This document shows positions 8,570-17,908 of a DNA stretch of 64,000 nucleotides, piece by piece. The stretch comes from Streptomyces fulvoviolaceus (GTDB lineage: Bacteria > Actinomycetota > Actinomycetes > Streptomycetales > Streptomycetaceae): NCBI RefSeq assembly GCF_000718165.1, contig NZ_JOEY01000005.1:219440-283439 (forward strand). Direction: 5' to 3'. The notes beneath the pieces are model-generated. The model ran no database searches and was not told the DNA's origin. It saw only the letters and a program-made list of their open reading frames with translations. The stretch's first letter is position 1. Every line of letters begins with the position of its first letter. Position numbers and translations under genes: made by a program.

Positions 8570-9781
8570 ATGCCCGCAGATCTCGCCGTCATCGGACTCG
8601 GCCCCTACGGACTGCCCCTGGCCCAGGCCGCCGTCGCCGCCGGCATCTCCACACTCGGCTACAAGACAGGACCCGAGGCGAGCTCCCTCAGCCCCGCCGA
8701 ACTGCGCCGGATGCTCTCGGGGGGCTTCCGGACGGCCGCGGGCCCCGCCGAACTCGGCCGGGTGCGCACCGCGGTCATCTGTGCCCCCACCCCACGGGGC
8801 GTGGACGGCGGCCTCGACCTGAGCCAGGTGGAGGCCGCCGCGCGCACCCTCGGCGCGCGCCTGCGCCCGCACACCACCGTGATCCTGGAGTCGCCCGTAC
8901 TGCCCGGCACCACCGAGGACTTCCTGCGCCCGCTCCTCGAAGAGTGCTCCGGGCTGCGCGCGGGCCGCGACTTCCACCTCGCCTACTCCCCCAGCCGCGT
9001 CGACCCCGGCAACCGCGACTTCACCCCCGCCAACACCCCCAAGGTGATCGGCGGTCTGACCCCCGCGTGCACCGAGTCGGCCGCCGCGTTCTACTCGAGG
9101 CTCACCGACAAGGTCGTACGCGCGCGTGGACCGCGGGAAGCGGAGACCGTACAGCTCCTGGAGACCAACTACCGGCACGTCAACATCGCCCTCGTCAACG
9201 AAATGGCCGTCCTGTGCCATGACTTGGGCGTCGACCTGTGGGACGTCATCCGCTGCGCGGAGACCAAGCCGTTCGGCTTCCAGGCATTCCGCCCCGGCCC
9301 CGGCGTCGGCGGCCACGCCGTCCCCCAGGACCTGACCGGCGGTCACCCCGGCCGCCCCCTGCGCATGGTGGAACTCGCCCAGCAGGTCAACAACCAGATG
9401 CCGCGTTACGTCATCCAGCGCGCCGCGACCCTCCTCAACGAGCACGGAAAGTCGGCGCGCGGCGCCCGCGTCCTGCTCCTGGGCGTCACCTACAAGCCCG
9501 ACCTCGCCGACCAGCAGGCGACTCCCGCCCAGGAGGTCGCGATCCGGCTGTTGGAGCTCGGCGCCTCCGTCAGCTACCACGACCCGCACGTGCCGTCCTG
9601 GAGCGTCCTGGACCGTCCCGTCCCGCGCGCGGACTCCCTCTACGAGGCCGCCGCCGACGCCGACCTGACGATCCTGCTCCAGCAGCACCGGACGTACGAC
9701 CTCCAGGGCCTGTCGGTGAAGGCCCAGTTGCTGCTGGACACGCGCGGCGCGACGCCGACGGGGGCCGCGCACCGGATCTGA
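8570..9781 (+). CDS. UDP-glucose/GDP-mannose dehydrogenase family protein lacking the catalytic cysteine
   Basis: A 403-residue protein with the architecture of WecC/UDP-ManNAc dehydrogenases. It has an N-terminal Rossmann motif (VIGLGPYGLPLAQAA), a central helical segment (LLETNYRHVNIALVNEMAVL), and a C-terminal UDP-binding domain with GVTYKPDLADQQ. In active family members the motif GVGGHC carries the thiohemiacetal-forming cysteine; here it reads GVGGHAVPQD, with Ala250 in that place (bases 9317-9319). The full four-electron oxidation should therefore fail, although sugar-nucleotide binding looks intact. No surrounding sugar-nucleotide pathway genes are present. The ATG at 8570 follows GGAAGGACGG. 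Confidence 0.85.
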   Translation: MPADLAVIGLGPYGLPLAQAAVAAGISTLGYKTGPEASSLSPAELRRMLSGGFRTAAGPAELGRVRTAVICAPTPRGVDGGLDLSQVEAAARTLGARLRPHTTVILESPVLPGTTEDFLRPLLEECSGLRAGRDFHLAYSPSRVDPGNRDFTPANTPKVIGGLTPACTESAAAFYSRLTDKVVRARGPREAETVQLLETNYRHVNIALVNEMAVLCHDLGVDLWDVIRCAETKPFGFQAFRPGPGVGGHAVPQDLTGGHPGRPLRMVELAQQVNNQMPRYVIQRAATLLNEHGKSARGARVLLLGVTYKPDLADQQATPAQEVAIRLLELGASVSYHDPHVPSWSVLDRPVPRADSLYEAAADADLTILLQQHRTYDLQGLSVKAQLLLDTRGATPTGAAHRI

Positions 9782-9952
9782 CGGATCCGCTCGCGAATTC
9801 GCCGGTGAATTCGCTGGTGAAACGGGCGGGGGCGCCTGCTACTCTTCGGCGACCCGTCGCACAGGTGTGCGCGGGTCCCGTCGCACGTTCGTGCGCGCAC
9901 TCCACACCGCTCATTGATCCGGTCCCGCGAGGGACACGGGGGGATCCCTGTC

Positions 9953-10513
9953 ATGACCCAGTCAGTTCCGCCGCAGCAGCCCGCCGACGGCAACCCGTTC
10001 GCGCAGAAGTCCGACGACGCCGCGCCGCAGCCGGCCGACGGCAACCCGTACGCCCAGCAGCCGGGCGCCGTACCGCCGCCCTCGCCGTTCGTCACCGCGG
10101 CCGCGCCCGCCGGTGGCAACATCACCCTCGGCCTGGTCGTCGCCGTCGTCGTGGCCCTGGTCACCGCCGGCATCTACGGCGCCATCGTCGGCGCCACCGA
10201 GTACGAGATCGGCTACGCCGCCGTCGGCGTCGGCTTCCTCATCGGCTTCGCGGCCGGCAAGGTCGGCGGCGCCAACCCGGCCCTGCCCGTGGTCAGCGCG
10301 ATCCTGTCCCTGGGCGCCGTCTACCTCGGCCAGCTCATCGGCATCGCGGCGATCGGCGCGGACGAGCTCGACATCTCCGTCACCCAGGTCTTCACCGACT
10401 ACTTCGACGTGGTCACCAAGGCCTGGAGCGAGGAGGCCGACGCCATGACCTTCCTGTTCCTCGGCATCGGCGCGTTCGCGGCGTTCTCGGGGGCGAAGAA
10501 GGCCGCGGCCTGA
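9953..10513 (+). CDS. Small integral membrane protein with proline-rich N-terminus
   Basis: 186 residues of unknown function. The N-terminal 50 residues are Pro/Gln/Asn-rich and contain two copies of PADGNP(F/Y)AQ. Three hydrophobic segments follow (ITLGLVVAVVVALVTAGIYG, AAVGVGFLIGFAAGKVGG and an Ala/Leu-rich third), then a short acidic region and a final hydrophobic helix. The ATG at 9953 lies behind a GGGGGGA stretch. Two bases separate its stop from the next start, so the pair is probably an operon. I do not recognise a named family. Confidence 0.75.
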   Translation: MTQSVPPQQPADGNPFAQKSDDAAPQPADGNPYAQQPGAVPPPSPFVTAAAPAGGNITLGLVVAVVVALVTAGIYGAIVGATEYEIGYAAVGVGFLIGFAAGKVGGANPALPVVSAILSLGAVYLGQLIGIAAIGADELDISVTQVFTDYFDVVTKAWSEEADAMTFLFLGIGAFAAFSGAKKAAA

Positions 10514-10515
10514 CG

Positions 10516-10770
10516 ATGCTCGCGGCGTCCCTCTGCATCGTGCTCGGTCTGGCGGTCCTCGTCAGCGGCGGCTGGGTAGCGCTCGACATCCGCAGCGCTG
10601 CCGCGGCCATCGAGCGCTGGCAGGAACGTAACCACGAGCTGCGCATGGCCACCGTCGGAGACTTCACGCCATCCCAGAAGTGGATCACGGCGACGGGCTT
10701 CCGTGTCGTGGCCGGTGGCGTCTGCCTCGTCGGACTCATCCTGATCCTGATGGGCCTGGTCAACCTCTGA
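10516..10770 (+). CDS. Small membrane protein, two predicted helices
   Basis: 84 residues with an N-terminal membrane helix (SLCIVLGLAVLVSGGWVAL), a soluble middle carrying ERWQERNHELR, and a second C-terminal helix (VVAGGVCLVGLILILMGL). It starts two bases after the preceding stop codon, so it is probably translated by coupling with that gene. Function is unknown; the tight pairing suggests that the two proteins act together. Confidence 0.7.
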   Translation: MLAASLCIVLGLAVLVSGGWVALDIRSAAAAIERWQERNHELRMATVGDFTPSQKWITATGFRVVAGGVCLVGLILILMGLVNL

Positions 10771-10789
10771 GCCGCCCCGCACGCATGCC

Positions 10790-10823
10790 AAGGGCCCGCC
10801 CACCTCACGGTGGACGGGCCCTT
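10790..10823. terminator. Bidirectional hairpin terminator
   Basis: AAGGGCCCG at 10790-10798 pairs with CGGGCCCTT at 10815-10823, with further pairing inside (CCACC/GGTGG). It sits between the converging small membrane gene and guaB3, so it can end transcripts from both sides. Confidence 0.8.
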
Positions 10824-10837
10824 CGGCGTCGTACGAC

Positions 10838-11962
10838 CTACCGCCGGTGCTGCGAGTCCGCCACCGTGACCTCCACCCGCTGGAACTCCTTGAGCTCGCT
10901 GTACCCGGTGGTGGCCATGGCCCTGCGCAGCGCGCCGAAGAAGTTCATGGAGCCGTCCGGGGTGTGGGACGGGCCGGCGAGGACCTCCTCGATGGTGCCG
11001 ACCGTGCCGAGGTCGACCTTCTTGCCGCGCGGCAGCTCGTCGTTCACCGCCTCCATGCCCCAGTGGTGGCCCCGGCCGGGCGCGTCCGTGGCGCGGGCCA
11101 GCGGGGAGCCCATCATGACCGCGTCGGCGCCGCAGGCGATGGCCTTGGGCAGGTCGCCGGACCAGCCGACGCCGCCGTCGGCGATCACGTGCACGTACCG
11201 GCCGCCGGACTCGTCCATGTAGTCACGCCGGGCAGCGGCGACATCGGCGACCGCCGTCGCCATCGGAACCTGGATGCCCAGCACGTTGCGCGTGGTGTGC
11301 GCCGCGCCGCCGCCGAAGCCGACCAGGACACCGGCCGCGCCGGTGCGCATCAGGTGCAGGGCCGCGGTGTACGTGGCGCAGCCGCCGACGATCACCGGGA
11401 CGTCGAGCTCGTAGATGAACTGCTTCAGGTTCAGCGGCTCGTGCGAACCCGACACGTGCTCCGCCGAGACCGTCGTACCGCGAATGACGAAGATGTCCAC
11501 ACCCGCGTCGACGACGGTCTTGGAGAACTGGGCCGTGCGCTGCGGGGAGAGCGCGGCCGCGGTGACCACACCGGAGTCGCGCACCTCCTTGAGGCGCGCG
11601 CCGATCAGCTCCTCCTTGATGGGGGCGGAGTAGATCTCCTGGAGGCGCCGGGTCGCCGCGTCCGTGTCCAGCTCGGCGATCTCGTCGAGCAGCGGCTGCG
11701 GGTCCTCGTACCGCGTCCACAGGCCCTCGAGGTTCAGCACGCCGAGGCCGCCGAGCTCGCCGATACGGATCGCGGTGGCCGGGGAGACGACCGAGTCCAT
11801 GGGAGCGGCCAGGAAGGGCAGCTCGAAACGGTAGGCGTCGATCTGCCACGCGATCGAGACCTCCTTCGGGTCGCGCGTACGACGGCTGGGGACGACGGCG
11901 ATGTCGTCGAAGGCGTACGCCCGGCGGCCGCGCTTGCCGCGCCCGATCTCGATCTCAGTCAC
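10838..11962 (-). CDS. guaB3: GuaB3 family IMP dehydrogenase-related protein
   Basis: 374 residues with the IMPDH/GMP reductase barrel but no CBS domains. The N-terminus (YAFDDIAVVPSRRTRDPKEV) and the segment SVVSPATAIRIGELGGLGVLN match the actinobacterial GuaB3 group. In true IMPDH the loop GSICTT carries the catalytic cysteine; here the equivalent reads GGGAAHTTR, without cysteine. As I remember the Mycobacterium tuberculosis homologue, it too lacks the cysteine, so this looks like a group feature rather than decay. The gene lies directly downstream of guaB on the same strand, separated by a terminator. Its reaction is uncertain. Confidence 0.85.
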   Translation of the reverse strand: MTEIEIGRGKRGRRAYAFDDIAVVPSRRTRDPKEVSIAWQIDAYRFELPFLAAPMDSVVSPATAIRIGELGGLGVLNLEGLWTRYEDPQPLLDEIAELDTDAATRRLQEIYSAPIKEELIGARLKEVRDSGVVTAAALSPQRTAQFSKTVVDAGVDIFVIRGTTVSAEHVSGSHEPLNLKQFIYELDVPVIVGGCATYTAALHLMRTGAAGVLVGFGGGAAHTTRNVLGIQVPMATAVADVAAARRDYMDESGGRYVHVIADGGVGWSGDLPKAIACGADAVMMGSPLARATDAPGRGHHWGMEAVNDELPRGKKVDLGTVGTIEEVLAGPSHTPDGSMNFFGALRRAMATTGYSELKEFQRVEVTVADSQHRR

Positions 11963-12021
11963 GTGTGTGGCCTTTCCTTCTGCGTTTCAGCGTCTTCCAG
12001 TATCACCGACGGGTACGACAA

Positions 12022-12050
12022 GGGCGGCCCCGGAGTACCCGGGGCCGCCC
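12022..12050 (-). terminator. Strong hairpin terminator after guaB
   Basis: A perfect 12-bp stem (GGGCGGCCCCGG at 12022-12033, complement at 12039-12050) with a 5-base loop, 17 bp beyond the guaB stop and before the guaB3 start. Confidence 0.85.
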
Positions 12051-12066
12051 TGCGGAAGCCTGGTGA

Positions 12067-13614
<1,548 letters not shown>

Positions 13615-13710
13615 CTAACGGGAAGCAGAGGTCCCGAATTCCAGGGTTTCCGGTGACAGAAGCTTCGTATGTTCGTACGGAACCGGCGCAACGCCCGTTC
13701 AACAAAGGGA

Positions 13711-14388
13711 CTACTGCTCGGCCAGCGCGCGCAGCCTGCTCAGCGCCCTGTGCTGCGCCACCCGGACCGCACCGGGTGACATTCCCAACATCTGACCCGT
13801 CTCCTCCGCGGTCAACCCCACCGCGATGCGCAGCAGCAACAGCTCCCGCTGGTTCTCGGGGAGGTTGGCCAGCAGTTTCTTGGCCCATTCGGCGTCGCTG
13901 CTCAGCAGGGCGCGCTCCTCGGGGCCGAGGGAGTCGTCCGGGCGTTCCGGCATCTCGTCGGACGGGACCGCCGTCGAGCCGGGGTGGCGCATCGCCGCGC
14001 GCTGCAGGTCCGCGACCTTGTGCGCGGCGATCGCGAAGACGAACGCCTCGAAGGGGCGGCCGGTGTCCCGGTAACGCGGCAGGGCGAGGAGGACGGCGAC
14101 ACAGACCTCCTGCGCCAAGTCCTCCACGAAGTGCCGGGCGTCGCCCGGGAGACGGGACAGACGGGTGCGGCAGTAGCGCAACGCCAAGGGGTGGACATGG
14201 GCGAGCAGGTCGTGTGTGGCCTGCTCGTCTCCGTCGACCGCGCGATGGACGAGCGCACCAATCGCCCCAGGGGCGCTGGCAGCCTCGTCGTCACGCATCG
14301 GTCCATGGTGCCTTGGCGTCGTCTGATCCGTGGCATCGCGCCCGTTGTTGTGCACCGAAGCGTTATGAGCAGGTGCGCCGGCACTCAT
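13711..14388 (-). CDS. shbA: ECF-type sigma factor, ShbA/SigD group
   Basis: A 225-residue group 4 sigma factor. Region 2 spans [20 protein letters not shown] to [18 protein letters not shown], and region 4 spans [20 protein letters not shown] to [16 protein letters not shown]. The position, upstream of guaB and beside bldM, and the similarity to mycobacterial SigD identify it as ShbA, which in Streptomyces griseus drives transcription of the principal sigma gene hrdB. The start is uncertain: the ATG at 14388 has GGGGAGGG upstream, but conserved sequence begins only near MRDDEAA about 30 residues later. No anti-sigma gene is adjacent, unlike the mycobacterial locus. Confidence 0.85.
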   Translation of the reverse strand: MSAGAPAHNASVHNNGRDATDQTTPRHHGPMRDDEAASAPGAIGALVHRAVDGDEQATHDLLAHVHPLALRYCRTRLSRLPGDARHFVEDLAQEVCVAVLLALPRYRDTGRPFEAFVFAIAAHKVADLQRAAMRHPGSTAVPSDEMPERPDDSLGPEERALLSSDAEWAKKLLANLPENQRELLLLRIAVGLTAEETGQMLGMSPGAVRVAQHRALSRLRALAEQ

Positions 14389-14790
14389 CTCCTGCGCCCT
14401 CCCCTTCCGCTCGACCGACTCGTCCCCGAGGAACTCCACACCTCAAGGATGCGGCATCCGCGGCGAAACGAGCAGCGGGCACCCGGCAAGCCGCTTTGAC
14501 GAGCGACTCCGGGGCGGTGCAGATGCGTTCCCACGCCCGCCGCGGCAGCAGTTGGTGTCAGCGGCCGGCACGTGCTCTCGGCGTGCCGGACGAAGGTCCT
14601 CGATGGAGGTTCCCCCGCTCGGGCGAAACCGCGAGTGGGGGACGAGCCACCAGGGCCTTCGGCCGGTGCGGCGAGCGTGCGTGCCGGGCGGCGCGGGGGC
14701 GTGCCTGAACTTCCTCGGGGTCGCTCGTCCCCGCCCACCGTGAGGTAGGCGGGGATTGTCGAACCCCCGCTACGACACACGCGGCCCTGC
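14389..14790. other. 402-bp intergenic region with hairpins
   Basis: Lies between the bldM stop and the shbA start, both on the minus strand, so it should carry the shbA promoter and the bldM terminator. Besides the terminator listed separately, 14611-14621 (TCCCCCGCTCG) pairs with 14632-14642 with one G-T wobble to form an 11-bp hairpin. That GC-rich hairpin resembles dispersed Streptomyces intergenic repeats and shares short stretches with the interior of the MITE-like element at 39896-40096. No coding frame in it has credible protein features. Confidence 0.55.
14729..14754 (-). terminator. Hairpin terminator after bldM
   Basis: CCCCGCCCACC at 14729-14739 pairs with GGTAGGCGGGG at 14744-14754 (one wobble pair, 4-base loop), 36 bp beyond the bldM stop. 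Confidence 0.7.
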
Positions 14791-15402
14791 TCAGCGAACC
14801 AGGCCCCAGCGGAAGCCGAGCGCCACCGCGTGCGCCCGGTCCGAGGCGCCGAGCTTCTTGAAGAGCCGCCGGGCATGCGTCTTGACGGTGTCCTCGGAGA
14901 GGAACAGCTCGCGGCCGATCTCGGCGTTCGAGCGGCCGTGGCTCATGCCTTCGAGGACCTGGATCTCACGCGCGGTGAGCGTCGGCGCGGCCCCCATCTC
15001 GGCGGAGCGCAGCCGGCGCGGGGCCAGCCGCCAGGTCGGGTCGGCGAGGGCCTGCGTGACGGTGGCGCGCAGTTCGGCGCGCGAGGCGTCCTTGTGCAGA
15101 TAGCCCCGGGCACCGGCGGCGACCGCCAGCGCCACGCCGTCCAGGTCCTCGGCGACGGTGAGCATGATGATGCGCGCACCCGGGTCGGCGGACAGCAGCC
15201 GCCGGACGGTCTCGACGCCGCCCAGACCGGGCATGCGTACGTCCATCAGAATCAGGTCCGAACGGTCGGCGCCCCAGCGGCGGAGGACTTCCTCGCCGTT
15301 GGCCGCGGTCGTCACGCGCTCGACGCCGGGCACGGTCGCGACCGCGCGGCGGAGCGCCTCTCGGGCAAGCGGGGAGTCGTCGCAGACGAGGACGGATGTC
15401 AT
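14791..15402 (-). CDS. bldM: BldM, orphan response regulator for aerial growth and sporulation
   Basis: 203 residues: an N-terminal receiver domain (acidic pair Asp8-Asp9, phospho-acceptor position Asp54 in LILMDVRMPG) and a C-terminal LuxR-type helix-turn-helix (TAREIQVLEGMSHGRSNAEI). The sequence matches Streptomyces BldM as I know it, essentially end to end. BldM activates sporulation genes alone and as a heterodimer with WhiI; it has no partner kinase, and none is encoded here. The ATG at 15402 follows GGAGGGCGG. It is divergent from whiD, and a sigma-BldN-type promoter lies upstream at 15525-15552. Confidence 0.95.
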   Translation of the reverse strand: MTSVLVCDDSPLAREALRRAVATVPGVERVTTAANGEEVLRRWGADRSDLILMDVRMPGLGGVETVRRLLSADPGARIIMLTVAEDLDGVALAVAAGARGYLHKDASRAELRATVTQALADPTWRLAPRRLRSAEMGAAPTLTAREIQVLEGMSHGRSNAEIGRELFLSEDTVKTHARRLFKKLGASDRAHAVALGFRWGLVR

Positions 15403-15781
15403 GGCCGCCCTCCGCAGCTGATGCACGTCACCTTGAGCCTCCAGGCTGGTACGAAATCGTCACCTGTGCGGTCGACCGGCTCGGACAACTGCCCGAGCTT
15501 GTTGCTTCAACCGCCTCCGCACTCTCAACGACGGTCACTCGAAAGAGTTACGGGGCCGTGTGCCATCTTCGGCACTCTACGTGAGGGCGCGGACACGATG
15601 GAGACATGCAGGGCGGACCCACAACGTTTCATCACAACCGGTGCCCCATTTAGACCCTTTTCTTCCCTTTTGCTGGTGTCTGAGGCTAGATTCGCAATGA
15701 GTCATATTTTCATCTCCTTAGATCGTAGATGTACGGTCGTGGACACCGTATCCGCCCAGAACGGCTACAAGGGGTCACGCA
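15403..15781. other. 379-bp divergent regulatory region between bldM and whiD
   Basis: Contains the promoters of two developmental regulators transcribed away from each other. The bldM side has an excellent sigma-BldN promoter (separate entry), giving a leader of roughly 110 bases. The whiD side is locally AT-rich (15640-15730); a possible TTCCCT-N18-TAGATT promoter near 15664-15693 is weak and I do not rely on it. Confidence 0.6.
15525..15552 (-). promoter_or_regulatory. Sigma-BldN-dependent promoter of bldM
   Basis: On the minus strand the sequence reads CGTAAC (-35, bases 15552-15547), a 16-base spacer, and CGTTGA (-10, bases 15530-15525). This equals the published sigma-BldN consensus as I recall it, and bldM is a known sigma-BldN target. 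Confidence 0.85.
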
Positions 15782-16111
15782 ATGGCAGATTTCTCCCGCC
15801 TTCCCGGACCGAACGCGGACCTGTGGGACTGGCAGCTCCTGGCTGCCTGCCGCGGGGTCGACAGCTCGCTCTTCTTCCATCCGGAGGGCGAGCGCGGTGC
15901 GGCTCGGAGCGCTCGTGAGAACTCGGCCAAGGAGGTCTGCATGAGGTGCCCGGTGCGCGCGCAGTGCGCGGCACACGCGCTCGCGGTGAGAGAGCCGTAC
16001 GGCGTGTGGGGCGGGCTGACCGAGGACGAGCGCGAGGAGTTGATGGGACGGGCACGGCACCGGCTGGTGTCGGCGTCCGCATCCGCCGGAAGCAGCTCCT
16101 CGAACAATTGA
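15782..16111 (+). CDS. whiD: WhiD, WhiB-family iron-sulfur transcription factor
   Basis: 109 residues with the four invariant cluster-binding cysteines at positions 23, 53, 56 and 62 (C-x29-C-x2-C-x5-C) and the GVWGG turn, followed by a basic/Arg-rich C-terminus. WhiD carries an oxygen- and nitric-oxide-sensitive [4Fe-4S] cluster, binds region 4 of the housekeeping sigma factor, and is needed for late sporulation in Streptomyces. The ATG at 15782 follows AAGGGG with normal spacing. It is the counterpart of mycobacterial WhiB3, which lies in the same neighbourhood there. Confidence 0.96.
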   Translation: MADFSRLPGPNADLWDWQLLAACRGVDSSLFFHPEGERGAARSARENSAKEVCMRCPVRAQCAAHALAVREPYGVWGGLTEDEREELMGRARHRLVSASASAGSSSSNN

Positions 16112-16125
16112 AGGAACGTTTCTTC

Positions 16126-16157
16126 AAGTGAGGGCACGCGTGCGCGTGCCCTCACTT
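16126..16157. terminator. Bidirectional terminator between whiD and LysR gene
   Basis: A perfect 15-bp inverted repeat: AAGTGAGGGCACGCG at 16126-16140 and its complement at 16143-16157. The last arm overlaps the stop region of the converging LysR gene. Confidence 0.85.
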
Positions 16158-17062
16158 CACTTCTGGCCCGCCGCAAGCGCGAGCTGGTCCAACGTCGCCG
16201 CCACCGCAGGCACCTGGGCCAGGTCCGGCAGCGTGAGGGCGACGATCTCCCGCCGGACCGCCGGTTCCAGCGTCACCGTGCGCGCACCTCGTGGCCGTAC
16301 GGACTCGATCGCGAGCTGGGGCAGGACGGCGACGCCCAGTCCCGCCCCCACCAGGCCGACCACCGCCGGATAGTCGTCGGTCGCGAAGTCGATGCGGGGC
16401 GTGAAGCCTGCGCCCTCGCACACCTCGACCAACTGGCCGCGGCAGCGCGGGCAGCCGGCGATCCACGGCTCCCGGGCGAGTTCGCCGATCGCCACCGACT
16501 CCGCGCGCGCTAGGCGGTGGCGTTCGGGTACGAGGGCGACGAGCCGGTCGGTCAGCAGCGGCCGTACGACGAGGTCGTCCCACTCACCTTCCGGAGCGCC
16601 CGCCGCACCCTCGTACCGGAAGGCGAGCGCCACATCGCAGTCGCCCGCGCGCAACAGCTCGACGGACTGCGGCGGTTCGGCCTCCTCCAGGGAGACGCGG
16701 GTGCCGGGGTGCGCGGCGCGCAGGGCGGCGAGAGCGGTGGGGACGAGGGTGGAGCTGCCGCTGGGGAAGGACACGAGCCGCACCCGTCCCGCGCGCAGTC
16801 CGGCGATCGCCGCGACCTCCTCCTCCGCCGCCGTGAGTCCGGCGAGAATCCCGGCGGCGTGCCGGACGAGCGCCTCCCCCGCCTGCGTCAGCCGCATCTC
16901 GCGTCCGCTGCGGATCAGCAGGGGTGTGCCCACGGACGCCTCCAGGGCCTTCATCTGCTGGCTGACGGCGGGCTGGGTGCAGCCCAGTTCGCGCCCCGCG
17001 GCCGAGAAGGAGCCGGTGGCGGACACGGCGCGCAGGACGCGGAGATGACGGGCCTCGATCAC
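16157..17062 (-). CDS. LysR-family transcriptional regulator
   Basis: 301 residues. The N-terminal winged helix-turn-helix (HLRVLRAVSATGSFSAAGREL followed by QPAVSQQMKALEASVGTPLL) is typical, and the C-terminal periplasmic-binding-protein-like effector domain has normal length. It is transcribed divergently from the MOSC gene with about 80 bp between the starts, so that gene is a likely target by the usual LysR arrangement. The effector cannot be inferred. Confidence 0.9.
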   Translation of the reverse strand: MIEARHLRVLRAVSATGSFSAAGRELGCTQPAVSQQMKALEASVGTPLLIRSGREMRLTQAGEALVRHAAGILAGLTAAEEEVAAIAGLRAGRVRLVSFPSGSSTLVPTALAALRAAHPGTRVSLEEAEPPQSVELLRAGDCDVALAFRYEGAAGAPEGEWDDLVVRPLLTDRLVALVPERHRLARAESVAIGELAREPWIAGCPRCRGQLVEVCEGAGFTPRIDFATDDYPAVVGLVGAGLGVAVLPQLAIESVRPRGARTVTLEPAVRREIVALTLPDLAQVPAVAATLDQLALAAGQK

Positions 17063-17142
17063 CCTTCGAGGATAAGTGAGGCTTTGATACGACGCCCGAT
17101 ATCGCGTCGACGCTTTGGGCGGCGGCCGCCTACCGTGTCGTC

Positions 17143-17811
17143 ATGAAGCTTCTGTCTCTGAACCTGGGCCGCGCGCAGAGCGTGCCGTACACGGACCAGC
17201 CGGAGGGGCTGACCGGCATCGACAAGCGGCCGGCCGACGGGCCGGTGCGGGTGTCGGCGCCCGGGCCCAAGGGCACCGGGGGCAGCGGACTGGCCGGGGA
17301 CCAGGTGTGCGACCGGCGCCACCACGGCGGCAACGACCAGGCCGTGTACGCGGTCGCACGCGAGGACCTGGACGACTGGGAGCGCGAGTTGGGACGGCCG
17401 CTCGCGAACGGCGCCTTCGGGGAGAACCTCACGACCCTGGGCGTCGACGTGTCCGGCGCGCGGATCGGAGAGCGCTGGCGGATCGGGGCCGAGCTGGTGC
17501 TTGAGGTCACCTGCGGGCGGATTCCGTGCCACACCTTCCAGGAGCACGTGGGTGAGAAGCGGTGGGTGAAGCGGTTCACGGAGCGGGGCGCGCCGGGGGC
17601 GTATCTGCGGGTGATCGAGCCCGGTGAGATCCGCGCGGGCGACCCGATCGAGGTCGTGCACCGGCCGGACCACGACGTGACGGTGGCGCTGCAGTTCCGG
17701 GCGGTGACCACGGAGCGGGGACTGCTGCCGCGGCTGCTCGCGGCGGGCGAGGCCCTGCATCCGGAGGCGCTGGCGGCGGCGCGGAAGTACGCGGCGGCGA
17801 ACGGGGCCTGA
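17143..17811 (+). CDS. MOSC-domain protein
   Basis: 222 residues of the YiiM-like MOSC family, sulfur-carrier domains related to the C-terminus of molybdenum cofactor sulfurase. Visible family features are GDQVCDRRHHGGNDQAVYA, NGAFGENLTTLG and the conserved cysteine in CGRIPCHTFQEHV. YiiM-type proteins act in N-hydroxylated compound reduction with the molybdenum cofactor; whether that holds here is unknown. No ribosome site stronger than a weak purine stretch precedes the ATG. The divergent LysR gene probably regulates it. Confidence 0.85.
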   Translation: MKLLSLNLGRAQSVPYTDQPEGLTGIDKRPADGPVRVSAPGPKGTGGSGLAGDQVCDRRHHGGNDQAVYAVAREDLDDWERELGRPLANGAFGENLTTLGVDVSGARIGERWRIGAELVLEVTCGRIPCHTFQEHVGEKRWVKRFTERGAPGAYLRVIEPGEIRAGDPIEVVHRPDHDVTVALQFRAVTTERGLLPRLLAAGEALHPEALAAARKYAAANGA

Positions 17812-17908
17812 CCTCCCCTCACAGGGCAGCTCTCCTCGTGGCCTTCACCGACCGGGAGGCGGTGTGCAGCAATCGGACGCACCCAGTCCGGGTCACTAAC
17901 CTTGCGCC

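Noticed and set aside
15664..15693. TTCCCT-N18-TAGATT as the whiD promoter
   Set aside because: The -35 is a poor match and no supporting operator is seen; left as a weak possibility only.
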